This document shows positions 48,939-58,019 of a stretch of 64,000 nucleotides of DNA, piece after piece. The notes beneath the pieces were generated by a model, which did no database searches, was not told the origin of the DNA, and worked only from the letters and a program-made list of their open reading frames with translations. The first letter of the stretch is position 1. Every line of letters starts with the position of its first letter. Source of the DNA: Sphingobacterium sp. UGAL515B_05. GTDB taxonomy: Bacteria; Bacteroidota; Bacteroidia; Sphingobacteriales; Sphingobacteriaceae. The stretch is from NCBI RefSeq assembly GCF_033097525.1, contig NZ_CP109907.1, forward strand, positions 1,116,001 to 1,180,000, written 5' to 3'. Both the position numbers and the translations under genes were made by a program.

Positions 48939-50573
48939 ATGAAAACCTTCCCAATAATCATTTTTTTATTCTGCTTGACGATCATATCATGTTCACCGCA
49001 AACGAAAGTGGACCTTATTGTTTATCATGCGCAAGTATATACTGTAGATTCGGCTTTTAGTACAGCACATGCTTTTGCTGTCAAAGATGGTAAGTTTATT
49101 GCCATTGGTTCCGATGAAGAAATACAGCGAAAGTACAAAGCAATAGAAAAAATTGACGCACAGGGGAAGGCCATTTATCCGGGATTCTACGATGCCCATG
49201 CGCATTTATTTGACGAAGCCGAACTAATGGATCAAGTCGACCTAAACGGCGCCGATTCTTTCGAGGAGGTTATTCAACGTGTCAAAAACTACCAACAAAA
49301 AAATCCGCACAAAACTTGGCTGATCGGTGGTGGCTGGGACCAAAATCGCTGGAAAGATAAAACTTTCCCAACCAAGGATCTACTCGACAAAGCTTTCCCG
49401 GATATCCCCGTCTACCTTATGCGTGTAGATTATCATGCGGCGGTTGCGAACTCCAAAGCACTCGAATGGGCAAAATTAACAAGTATCCCCATCATTCGCG
49501 GCGGTGTGGTCGGCGGGACTAATAATACTCCCAATGGTCTCTTGATCGACAATGCAATGGATCTTGTCAATAAGACAATTCCGGTTCCGAGTGAAAAAGA
49601 ATATTTAAGAATGCTCAAGCGGACGCAAGACTCCCTCCTTTCCGTCGGTCTTACCTCCATTGTAGACGCAGGTTTATCAAAAGAAAGGCTCGATCTCCTA
49701 AAAAAATACTATAGGGAAGGGCAGTTGAAAATTAGAGATTATGCCATGATCCTAGGCAATCCTCAAAATATAAAGCCATTTATCGATCAGGGTTTCTATG
49801 AAACAGACCGTTTCGAGATCAAAGGATTTAAACTGCTCGCCGATGGCGCATTGGGATCCCGTGGTGCATGCCTCCTCGCGCATTACCATGATGCCCCCAC
49901 CCACGGCTTTCTCCTCCATAGCCCTCAAGAATACGAAGCAATGATCAAACAGATTGCCGAAAGTAAGTTTCAGGCAAATACCCATGCGATAGGCGATTCG
50001 GCCAATCGTATTATATTGGATATTTATGGCAAATACCTCCATAATAATGGCGATCGTAGATGGCGAATCGAGCACGCCCAAATTATATCGCCTGCAGATT
50101 TTGATAAGTTTCGAAAGTATCAAATCATACCATCTGTACAACCCACACATGCAACCTCCGATATGTACTGGGCCAAAGATCGACTCGGTGAAGAACGTAT
50201 GAAAGGCGCTTACGCTTATAAGCATCTGTTGGAAGAATATGGAAAACTCGCTTTGGGGAGTGATTTTCCGGTCGAACATTTCAATCCCTTATATGGTTTC
50301 CACGCGGCAGTAGCCCGCGTTGACAAAAAAGGATATCCTAGCCACGGATTTCAGATGCAAGATGCGATAAGCCGTGAAGACGCTTTGAAAGGAATGACAA
50401 TCTGGGCGGCATACTCCTGTTTTCAGGAGAAAAAAAGAGGAAGTATCGAAGTAGGAAAAGATGCCGATTTTGTTATCCTCGAAAAGGATATCTTGAAAAT
50501 TCCGAATGAGCAACTGCGAAATGTAAAAACAGCACAGACAGTAATTGCAGGTGAGACCGTGTTTAAAAGATAA
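48939..50573 (+). CDS. YtcJ-like amidohydrolase, lipoprotein
   Basis: The 544-residue protein has a lipobox with Cys18 (LTIISC) and belongs to the YtcJ group of amidohydrolases: metal-binding His87 and His89 in YDAHAHLFD, the Gly/Trp-rich IGGGWDQNRW, ANTHAIGDSAN, IEHAQIISP and LGSDFPVEHFNP near the C-terminus. Such enzymes hydrolyse amides or carbamates with metal ions; the substrate is unknown. It should be periplasmic or on the outer membrane. Confidence 0.9.
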   Translation: MKTFPIIIFLFCLTIISCSPQTKVDLIVYHAQVYTVDSAFSTAHAFAVKDGKFIAIGSDEEIQRKYKAIEKIDAQGKAIYPGFYDAHAHLFDEAELMDQVDLNGADSFEEVIQRVKNYQQKNPHKTWLIGGGWDQNRWKDKTFPTKDLLDKAFPDIPVYLMRVDYHAAVANSKALEWAKLTSIPIIRGGVVGGTNNTPNGLLIDNAMDLVNKTIPVPSEKEYLRMLKRTQDSLLSVGLTSIVDAGLSKERLDLLKKYYREGQLKIRDYAMILGNPQNIKPFIDQGFYETDRFEIKGFKLLADGALGSRGACLLAHYHDAPTHGFLLHSPQEYEAMIKQIAESKFQANTHAIGDSANRIILDIYGKYLHNNGDRRWRIEHAQIISPADFDKFRKYQIIPSVQPTHATSDMYWAKDRLGEERMKGAYAYKHLLEEYGKLALGSDFPVEHFNPLYGFHAAVARVDKKGYPSHGFQMQDAISREDALKGMTIWAAYSCFQEKKRGSIEVGKDADFVILEKDILKIPNEQLRNVKTAQTVIAGETVFKR

Positions 50574-50730
50574 CAATAGCTCATATGCCTAAACATGTCC
50601 ACTAAACTTATATCGCTGACAAAGCGAAATAGTTAACAAAAAAATCGCTAACAAATCAAACATTTCTTCACCTGTAGCAACCTCCTCTAGGGAGGATTAC
50701 GAGGAAAAGTTTGGATAAATTTTTATGATT

Positions 50731-50743
50731 ACGAATATTTCGT
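50731..50743. promoter_or_regulatory. Dyad upstream of the GLPGLI/TonB operon
   Basis: ACGAATATTTCGT is an inverted repeat (ACGAA, TAT, TTCGT) 26 bases before ATG 50769, next to a near-consensus TATATTTA at 50744-50751. An operator is possible. Confidence 0.35.
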
Positions 50744-50768
50744 ATATTTACGATATAAGCATATATTT

Positions 50769-51674
50769 ATGAAATATTCATTATCACTCCTATTATCCTT
50801 AGCGACGCAGCTGTTATTTGCACAAGAGCGTACTCCAGCAATCGCTAAAGTACATTACGAATTCAAGCATGTAAATGATAGCACCCAACGGGATCAATTT
50901 ATACGCGATGAAACAGTCGTTTACCTGAATCAACAGGCCAGCTACTACACTTCATATTCATCCAGGCGCATGCAAGATGAGGTCAAAAAACAAATGGAGG
51001 GCCCCAGTTTCGACGGTACACTAAACATTACTACTCGTTCGACACCATCGAGCTCCTCCTATTTATTAGACGCCAATCAAAACAAAATGACCGAAGTGGT
51101 CAGCGTTGCCAGTGACAATTTTGCCATTCCACAGGTTTACCCTATTCAAGATTGGGAAATACTGGGTGACCGCAAAGAAATTGGTGGCTACAATTGCCAG
51201 AACGCAAAAACAACATTCAAAGGCCGGACCTATATCGCCTGGTTTACAACCGAACTGCCGTTTTCCTATGGTCCGTGGAAACTTCATGGCCTTCCTGGCC
51301 TAATTCTGGATGCTCGTGACACAAAAAATGAAGTGATTTTTGCTTACGCCGGATTCGACAAAATTGAGGATGGCAAAACATCGGTGGCCCTGCCGCAAAA
51401 CGCCATTGTAAGTACTGCAGAAGAGGTAAAAAAAGTTCAGGAAGCCTTTAAGGCCAATCCACAAGCTTATATGCAAGCCCAATCGGGAAAAAACAGAACC
51501 ATCAGTGTAGGTTCATCGGGAAATATGGTTGCAGTTAGATCCAGTTCCGGCTCCGGAGGAGGCTCCCCTGCTGGTGCTTTGGATCCGTCAAAAATAAAGA
51601 GTTTCAATATTTCAAGAGACGATAAATACAAACCTTCAAAAGTTACCAACAATCCGATAGAGCTGACGCCTTAA
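50769..51674 (+). CDS. GLPGLI family protein
   Basis: The 301-residue protein has a signal peptide (to LLFAQ) and the family signature in KLHGLPGLILDARD. Members occur almost only in Bacteroidota, usually before a TonB-dependent receptor-like barrel, as here, where the stop and start share one base. The middle (NCQNAKTTFKGRTYIAWFTTELPFSYGPW) is conserved in the family. The function is unknown. A Ser/Gly-rich stretch at about 250-270 is probably disordered. Confidence 0.9.
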   Translation: MKYSLSLLLSLATQLLFAQERTPAIAKVHYEFKHVNDSTQRDQFIRDETVVYLNQQASYYTSYSSRRMQDEVKKQMEGPSFDGTLNITTRSTPSSSSYLLDANQNKMTEVVSVASDNFAIPQVYPIQDWEILGDRKEIGGYNCQNAKTTFKGRTYIAWFTTELPFSYGPWKLHGLPGLILDARDTKNEVIFAYAGFDKIEDGKTSVALPQNAIVSTAEEVKKVQEAFKANPQAYMQAQSGKNRTISVGSSGNMVAVRSSSGSGGGSPAGALDPSKIKSFNISRDDKYKPSKVTNNPIELTP

Positions 51675-54334
51675 TGAAAGTATTTTTATGTTTATTTATA
51701 TTCGTTTTGCTTGGGCAAATAACCTTTGCCCAGCAAACGATTAGTGGAACGGTCCAAGTGGATAAGACACAACATCCCTTACCCTTTGCCAGTGTCAACA
51801 TCCTTTCAGACAACAAAATCATCGCTTTCAAACCGACAGATAAAGAAGGGCGTTTTACAATTACATTACCAAAGGACTATGCAAGCCTCTACCTGCAGAT
51901 CAATCATCTTACTTACGAAAAATTTGAACTCAAACTTGGCACGCAGACATCGAATCTTCGGATCGCCCTCGTACCAAAAACCAATCTACTACAAGATGTC
52001 ATTGTAAAGAGCAAACCTAAAGTAAGCCGTTCAAATGATACGATCTCTTACGACGTCGGATCTTTTGCCAAAGAAGAGGATCGAAATATAGGCGACGTAA
52101 TTAAACGTCTTCCGGGTATGGAAGTTACTGAATCGGGTCTTATTAAATACCAGGACAAAACCGTTTCTAAACTTTACATTGACGGTGATGATCTATTGGA
52201 AAACCGCTATGGTGTAGGTACACGGACAATCTCGCATAAAATGGTAAAAGACATTCAGGTACTCGACAATCACGAACATTATAAAGTTCTTAAAAATAAA
52301 CGGTTTACAGAAGACGTCGCCATAAATCTCGTTATCAAAGAGGAAGCAAAACTAAAACTCACTGGGCAGGCCAAAATTGGCGTCGGCACGCCCAATCTCT
52401 ATGATCCTGAATTGAACTCAATCCTATTCAACAAAAAAGTTAAGATGTTGAATGTCCTCAGCGGTAATAATACCGGCAATGATCTTTCCGGAGATATCAT
52501 CGGCGCCAATCAGTCCTCTTTACTGGCCAAGTTTGGCAGCTCGCCCATCAACAATCTCCTGGCGACGAGCACAACAGGCAGTCCAAATATTCCTAAAAAC
52601 AACTATTATTTCAACAATACAGGTTCGCTTAAAACCAATAATCTATATAACCTTAAGAATCACTGGCAGCTAAAATCAAATATTCAGGTTTTATACGACA
52701 ACGATAGGCAAAATAATGCCTCAAGCACACAATACCTGCTCGATGATGGCGACGTCTATTTTAATGAGCAAAATCAGCTGAAAACAGCGCGATGGCTTGG
52801 CGCAGCCAGACTTTCGGCATCCACCAATACGGAAAAGAAATATGCGAGTAATGCCTTGTCATTTGAGTATGAAAAAAAAGATATAACAGCATTGTTGGCA
52901 AACTCCTCAGGCCAGATCGAGCAGTTCCAAAAACACCACATCAAGGGATTCAGCAACTTGTTTAGCTATATACCCCAACTTAAAAACAACGACATTATTG
53001 CAATCAACTGGTCTTTAAATTATGGTAATAAACCACAGACTTTACAGATCTATCCCGGTGTTTTTCCAGAAATACTCAACGATAGCATTCCCTATAAAAG
53101 TAGCCGCCAGCAAATTGAAGTTCCTTCCTTTTTTACGGAGGTCAGTACAGGTTATCGTTTCAATAAAGGCAGAATCAAGCAATACTATCAAATTGGCTTC
53201 GATACAGATCGCCAACACTTCAACTCGCTCCTTACAATAGCGGATAATGATCAACATATTCGAACTTTGGGCGATAATACCCGTAATGATCTGCATTGGA
53301 GCAGGTCCCAAGCATTTATTACTCCTCAATATTCCTGGAAAACAAGTCGGTTTGAAACCCAGCTCGACATCCCGGTCACCTATTTATTTACGCATTATGA
53401 AGATGTCAGTCATCAGCTGTCCACTTCCAAAAATTCTGTGCTGATCAATCCTAATTTAAAAGCGAGATGGCAGGTTTCTCAAGAAGACTATCTTCAATTT
53501 AACTATCAATTTGCGCAGGACATTGGCAACATAGAAGATATATACCGCGGTGCGGTATTACGGAACTATAGAATGCTCAGCCAAAATAATGCAGCGCTAA
53601 ATGAATCCAAAAAACATACATTTAATCTCAATTATAATTTAGCCCGTACCCTAAAAGTATTATTTGCAAATGCTGGTATTAGCTATTCAAGATCGCTTTC
53701 CAACACGATATTATCTTCCGTTATAAAAAACAACATCACCGAAAATATCTTGGTCAATATGGATAACCTGCAGGAGCGCTGGTCTTCTCAGATCGGGTTC
53801 GACAAATACATTTTCCCCCTGGCAAGTACCCTAAAACTAAAAGGAAGCATTTCTCACTTCAAATACAATCAATTGTTAAACAATGCCCTAGTCCCTATTC
53901 GAAGTATGAGCTATCTATTTCAACCCAGTATAGAAGCTAAAGTCTTTAAATCTTATAACATTTCCTATTCAGGACTATTCAATTGGAGCAGGAGTAAACA
54001 ACAGGGGCTGGACAATACGATCCAAAATAAAACCACCACAATGATGCATAATATAGGTTTTCCGACCAGCCCCTTCAAAAACGGCTTTATGCGGCTAAAC
54101 CTGCGCAATCTTGCCACCTTTCAAACAAACATGAAGAATGCAAGTTATACCTTCATAGACTTTTTTACGCGCTACAAGGTCAACAAGTGGAAAATGGACT
54201 TCGAATTGGAAATGAATAATTTGGCCAATATCAAAAACTATCGTACTTATCTGATGACGGCCAATATGATTTCCGAGAATGAATTTGAACTTCGCGGAAG
54301 AACAATTTTACTCCGCACAGTTTTTAACCTTTAA
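51674..54334 (+). CDS. TonB-dependent receptor-like barrel with carboxypeptidase-regulatory domain
   Basis: The 886-residue protein has a signal peptide (to TFAQQ), a carboxypeptidase-regulatory-like domain at about 22-105 (ISGTVQVDKTQHPLPFASVNIL), a plug-like segment (NDTISYDVGSFAKEEDRNIGDVIKRLPGMEV) and a long barrel. It lacks a clear TonB box. The plug motif with LPGMEV is typical of the outer-membrane barrels paired with GLPGLI proteins. The ATG overlaps the preceding stop, so translation is coupled. The ligand is unknown. Confidence 0.9.
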   Translation: MKVFLCLFIFVLLGQITFAQQTISGTVQVDKTQHPLPFASVNILSDNKIIAFKPTDKEGRFTITLPKDYASLYLQINHLTYEKFELKLGTQTSNLRIALVPKTNLLQDVIVKSKPKVSRSNDTISYDVGSFAKEEDRNIGDVIKRLPGMEVTESGLIKYQDKTVSKLYIDGDDLLENRYGVGTRTISHKMVKDIQVLDNHEHYKVLKNKRFTEDVAINLVIKEEAKLKLTGQAKIGVGTPNLYDPELNSILFNKKVKMLNVLSGNNTGNDLSGDIIGANQSSLLAKFGSSPINNLLATSTTGSPNIPKNNYYFNNTGSLKTNNLYNLKNHWQLKSNIQVLYDNDRQNNASSTQYLLDDGDVYFNEQNQLKTARWLGAARLSASTNTEKKYASNALSFEYEKKDITALLANSSGQIEQFQKHHIKGFSNLFSYIPQLKNNDIIAINWSLNYGNKPQTLQIYPGVFPEILNDSIPYKSSRQQIEVPSFFTEVSTGYRFNKGRIKQYYQIGFDTDRQHFNSLLTIADNDQHIRTLGDNTRNDLHWSRSQAFITPQYSWKTSRFETQLDIPVTYLFTHYEDVSHQLSTSKNSVLINPNLKARWQVSQEDYLQFNYQFAQDIGNIEDIYRGAVLRNYRMLSQNNAALNESKKHTFNLNYNLARTLKVLFANAGISYSRSLSNTILSSVIKNNITENILVNMDNLQERWSSQIGFDKYIFPLASTLKLKGSISHFKYNQLLNNALVPIRSMSYLFQPSIEAKVFKSYNISYSGLFNWSRSKQQGLDNTIQNKTTTMMHNIGFPTSPFKNGFMRLNLRNLATFQTNMKNASYTFIDFFTRYKVNKWKMDFELEMNNLANIKNYRTYLMTANMISENEFELRGRTILLRTVFNL

Positions 54335-54379
54335 AGCATCAGACCACATCGGAAAGAAACAATTGCGTTGGGTTATTAA

Positions 54380-54420
54380 AAAAAGAAGCCTGAGCAAAAA
54401 AATCACTCAGGCTTCTTTTT
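54380..54420. terminator. Bidirectional terminator between the barrel gene and lipA
   Basis: AAAAAGAAGCCTGAG and CTCAGGCTTCTTTTT form a 15-bp stem between convergent genes. Confidence 0.93.
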
Positions 54421-54468
54421 ATATCTTGCGAAAAAGTATTCTTCGTTAAAAAACTTTAGAACTGTTTT

Positions 54469-55350
54469 CTATTGCATATCGAATAGATGTTTCTCAGCAT
54501 GATAAGAAGAACGAACCAACGGTCCAGACTCCACATACTTGAATCCCATTTCTAAACCAATTTTCTGATATTTCTCAAACTGTGCAGGTGTAATCCATTC
54601 GATTACAGGATGGTGAGCTTTCGTAGGCTGTAAATATTGACCTAATGTCAAAATATGCACCCCGACGTTATATAAATCTTGCATTGCCTCGATAACATCT
54701 TCCTCAGTTTCACCTAAGCCAAGCATAATTCCTGATTTTGTACGGAGTCCCGCTTCAGAAATGCGACGTAGGCACTCGAGTGAACGATCGTATTTAGCCT
54801 GAACGCGAACTTCTCTTGTCAAACGACGGACAGTTTCGAGGTTGTGCGAAACAACTTCGGGACGTACTGCGATCACGCGGTCCAAATTATCCCATTGTCC
54901 TTTAAAATCTGGCAAAAGTGTTTCTAAGGTTGTTTCTGGGCTTTCTCTACGGATTGCGTTGATTGTCTCCGCCCATATTATCGAACCACCATCTTTTAGG
55001 TCATCACGATCCACCGAAGTGATCACACAGTGTTTTACCTGCATTAACTTGACAGAATTGGCGACACGATTGGGTTCATCCAAATCAACCGCCAGAGGAC
55101 GACCGGTTGCTACCGCACAAAATGAACAAGAACGCGTACAGATATTTCCCAAAATCATGAAGGTTGCCGTTCCAGCGCCCCAACATTCGCCCATATTCGG
55201 GCAATTTCCACTCTCACAAATTGTATGTAATTTATGCTCGTCTACAAGACTTCTGACATGTCTATACTCTTTACCAACAGGCAATTTGACACGCAACCAA
55301 TCAGGCTTGCGTTGTGCAGGAGTTGCCGGAATAACTGGAAGTTCAATCAT
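54469..55350 (-). CDS. lipA: Lipoyl synthase
   Basis: LipA is a radical-SAM enzyme that inserts two sulphur atoms into octanoyl groups. The 293-residue protein has the auxiliary cluster ligands Cys45, Cys50 and Cys56 ([12 protein letters not shown]), the SAM-cluster CX3CX2C at Cys71, Cys75 and Cys78 (CTRSCSFC) and the C-terminal RSSYHAE that supplies the Ser ligand. A TAACTTTG box ends 4 bases before the ATG, so the mRNA may be leaderless. Confidence 0.98.
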   Translation of the reverse strand: MIELPVIPATPAQRKPDWLRVKLPVGKEYRHVRSLVDEHKLHTICESGNCPNMGECWGAGTATFMILGNICTRSCSFCAVATGRPLAVDLDEPNRVANSVKLMQVKHCVITSVDRDDLKDGGSIIWAETINAIRRESPETTLETLLPDFKGQWDNLDRVIAVRPEVVSHNLETVRRLTREVRVQAKYDRSLECLRRISEAGLRTKSGIMLGLGETEEDVIEAMQDLYNVGVHILTLGQYLQPTKAHHPVIEWITPAQFEKYQKIGLEMGFKYVESGPLVRSSYHAEKHLFDMQ

Positions 55351-55499
55351 ACAACAAAGTTAAGGATTAAAAATGTAATTTCTACCCGTCAATTTGTTGG
55401 TTTTATATCATAAAAAATGACCGATTGCCACCAATAATAGAATTATGAAACAAAAATTAGGATATTTGTGTTGATTATCATTAATCTAATAACAAAACT

Positions 55500-57758
55500 A
55501 TGCGACTGAGCCGATCTTTATCCATGTTGTTACTTGGGGGTGCAACCATCTTTACTGCACATGCCCAAACCAACTTTGACATTATACCCAAACCTTCGAA
55601 AATCATATTGGCTACGGGAACATACGCTATCCCTACACATCTTCAGGTAATTGTTTCAGATGAATTTCAGGAGGCGACACAACTACTTACTGAACACCCA
55701 GCTATCAAAAGCCTAGCTGTCGAAGTACTCAAGAAAAATAAAAAAGGTCCAAAAGAAGGCTTTCGCATTATTAAAGCAGTTGATGCAGATAACCTTAGCA
55801 AGAACGCCTATTCCATCCAAATCGATGAAAAAGGCCTGCTACTCAGGGCCTGGACTGTACCCCAGGTTATCAATGGGATTTACACACTGGTTCAATTGGG
55901 CTATCTACAAGCTGATCCAAGTAAAATAGCCTATGCGACTATAGTCGATGAGCCACGATTTGCCTACCGTGGCTTACACCTGGATGTATCGCGCCATTTT
56001 ATGCCGCTATCTTTTGTAAAAAAGTATATCGACATTATGGCCATCTATAAATTCAACAATTTTCATTGGCATTTAACCGACGGAGCGGGGTGGCGATTGG
56101 AGATTAAGAAATACCCCGAGTTAACACAAAAGGCGGCCTGGCGTACACATACGGGCTGGAAAGATTGGTGGAACAATGGTCGTCAGTATGTAGAAAAAGG
56201 TAAGCCAAATGCCAGCGGTGGATTCTATACGCAGGAAGAAGCACGCGAATTGGTCGACTATGCAGCCCGTAAAGGGATCAATGTTATTCCTGAGATAGAA
56301 ATGCCCGGACATTCGGAAGAAGTATTAGCCGTATACCCCGAACTCTCTTGCTCCGGAAAGCCCTATAGTCAGGGAGAATTCTGTATCGGCAATGAAAAAA
56401 CCTTTGAATTTCTAAAAAATGTTTTGGATGAAGTCCTCACGATATTCCCTTCCCAGTACATTCATATCGGCGGTGATGAAGCTGAGAAAAAGCATTGGGA
56501 AACCTGCCCAAAAGATCAGGCGCTCATGCAAAAAGAAGGATTAAAATCTGTCGACGAACTGCAGAGCTATGCTATCAAACAAATGGATCTATACCTGCAA
56601 TCCAAGGGTAGAAAGCTGATCGGTTGGGACGAAATCCTTCAAGGGGGGCTCACCGAAGGAGCTACTGTCATGAGCTGGCGCGGTGAAGATGGTGGCATAA
56701 AGGCCGCAAATGCAGGCCATGATGTCATCATGACTCCTGGTTCACACCTCTATTTTGATTCTTATCAGACAGACCCTCGGACACAGCCTGAAGCCATCGG
56801 GGGTTATCTGACACTTGATAAGGTTTATTCGTATGATCCTATTCCAGCCGCCATACAAGGGGACAAAACCAAGCATATCCTCGGCGCACAGACGAATATA
56901 TGGACAGAATATGTACCTACCACCGAACACCTCGAATATATGGTGTTCCCACGTGCGCTGGCTTTGGCGGAGGTCAATTGGACGAATAAAGACGGGAAAA
57001 GCTGGACGGATTTTCAGCGAAGACTGCAATCACATTATAAGCTTTTACAAGATCTAAACGTCAATTATTATCGTCCTTCCTTTAATGTCGCTTATACTGC
57101 AACATACAATGCCGCTAAAAACAATAATAAAATTACGCTGACAACGGAGCAACTAAAAACAGATCAGATCCGATATACCATTGATAGCAGTGAGCCTACA
57201 ATCTTGTCTACGCCATATACTGGACCATTTGAACTCAGCTCAACAGGTCATATCAATGCCGCTTATTTTCAAGATTCTATCAAAATCGGACCAACCCTAT
57301 CCTTTGATATTGACATTCATCGTGCTATTGGAAAAAAAGTAACGTACAACACAGCATGGTCGGGATATCCAGCACAAAAAGATTCTACCTTAACAAACGG
57401 AATCATGGGCGGTCTTTCCTATCACGATGGTCAATGGCAAGGATTCACCAGTCCGATTGATGTTGTCGTGGATATGGAACGCAGGGAAGAAATACACCAA
57501 GTAGCCATGAATTTTATGCAGATGATCGGACCCGGCGTTTATATGCCTGGAGAAATGGAAGTCCTGCTTTCGGATAATGGCCGTACCTTCAGATCTGTAG
57601 GAACGATCAAAAATGACATATCCGATAAAGAATCCAAGTTGACGTTCAAAAGGTTTGAACTCAAACTTGACAAAGCCCAACAGGCTCGTTATATAAAAAT
57701 CAAAGCCAGCAATCCAAAAAAAGGCTACTTGTTTACGGACGAAATCATCGTTTATTAA
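55500..57758 (+). CDS. GH20 beta-N-acetylhexosaminidase
   Basis: The 752-residue exported enzyme removes terminal beta-GlcNAc or GalNAc by substrate-assisted catalysis. It has a signal peptide (to AHAQ), a GH20b domain, and the catalytic TIM barrel with Asp326-Glu327 in HIGGDEAEKKHW and RGLHLDVSRHF, plus WHLTDGAGWRLEIK. After residue 550 come a chitobiase-like segment (RYTIDSSEPTILSTPYTGPF) and an F5/8 type C-like module. The end modules resemble those of the GH2 enzyme at 30901. Confidence 0.96.
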   Translation: MRLSRSLSMLLLGGATIFTAHAQTNFDIIPKPSKIILATGTYAIPTHLQVIVSDEFQEATQLLTEHPAIKSLAVEVLKKNKKGPKEGFRIIKAVDADNLSKNAYSIQIDEKGLLLRAWTVPQVINGIYTLVQLGYLQADPSKIAYATIVDEPRFAYRGLHLDVSRHFMPLSFVKKYIDIMAIYKFNNFHWHLTDGAGWRLEIKKYPELTQKAAWRTHTGWKDWWNNGRQYVEKGKPNASGGFYTQEEARELVDYAARKGINVIPEIEMPGHSEEVLAVYPELSCSGKPYSQGEFCIGNEKTFEFLKNVLDEVLTIFPSQYIHIGGDEAEKKHWETCPKDQALMQKEGLKSVDELQSYAIKQMDLYLQSKGRKLIGWDEILQGGLTEGATVMSWRGEDGGIKAANAGHDVIMTPGSHLYFDSYQTDPRTQPEAIGGYLTLDKVYSYDPIPAAIQGDKTKHILGAQTNIWTEYVPTTEHLEYMVFPRALALAEVNWTNKDGKSWTDFQRRLQSHYKLLQDLNVNYYRPSFNVAYTATYNAAKNNNKITLTTEQLKTDQIRYTIDSSEPTILSTPYTGPFELSSTGHINAAYFQDSIKIGPTLSFDIDIHRAIGKKVTYNTAWSGYPAQKDSTLTNGIMGGLSYHDGQWQGFTSPIDVVVDMERREEIHQVAMNFMQMIGPGVYMPGEMEVLLSDNGRTFRSVGTIKNDISDKESKLTFKRFELKLDKAQQARYIKIKASNPKKGYLFTDEIIVY

Positions 57759-57783
57759 ACAAATCAGTCCCATTATTGCCTAA

Positions 57784-57830
57784 GAGTTGGAAAACATACC
57801 GCTTATGTTTTCCAACTCGTTTTTGTTTTT
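57784..57830 (+). terminator. Rho-independent terminator after the GH20 gene
   Basis: A 15-bp perfect stem GAGTTGGAAAACATA / TATGTTTTCCAACTC with a five-base loop, followed by TTTTTGTTTTTT. Confidence 0.93.
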
Positions 57831-57888
57831 TCAGGGCCACTTTTCTAAAAAACTACATTTTTTTTTGAAATATTCTTAAAATAAATAG

Positions 57889-57918
57889 TTAATTTTCAAA
57901 ATTTAAAATGTAACTTTG
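57889..57918 (+). promoter_or_regulatory. Promoter of carB
   Basis: TTA (57889-57891), exactly 19 bases, TAACTTTG followed by C (57911-57918). It gives a leader of about 95 bases that starts with a TCCGAC/GTCGGA hairpin and contains a 24-codon open frame. Confidence 0.5.
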
Positions 57919-57939
57919 CACTCCGACAAAGCAGTCGGA

Positions 57940-58014
57940 ATGACCCTTCCCCATGAGCTACTTTTGATTGTCTTTGCTCAGATTTACAATAGGAAATTTA
58001 ATTTTTTGAACTAG
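57940..58014 (+). CDS. Possible 24-codon leader peptide before carB
   Basis: An ATG at 57940 opens 24 codons ([14 protein letters not shown]...) that end with TAG at 58012-58014, 5 bases before the carB ATG. It lies inside the inferred carB leader. There is no clear run of regulatory codons and no homologue that I know of, so it may be accidental; translational coupling is the main reason to list it. Confidence 0.25.
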   Translation: MTLPHELLLIVFAQIYNRKFNFLN

Positions 58015-58019
58015 ATATA

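Noticed and set aside
49752-50279. 175-codon minus-strand frame opposite the amidohydrolase gene
   Set aside because: Antisense shadow with no family signature.
54842-55363. 173-codon plus-strand frame opposite lipA
   Set aside because: It is the antisense shadow of a well-conserved gene.
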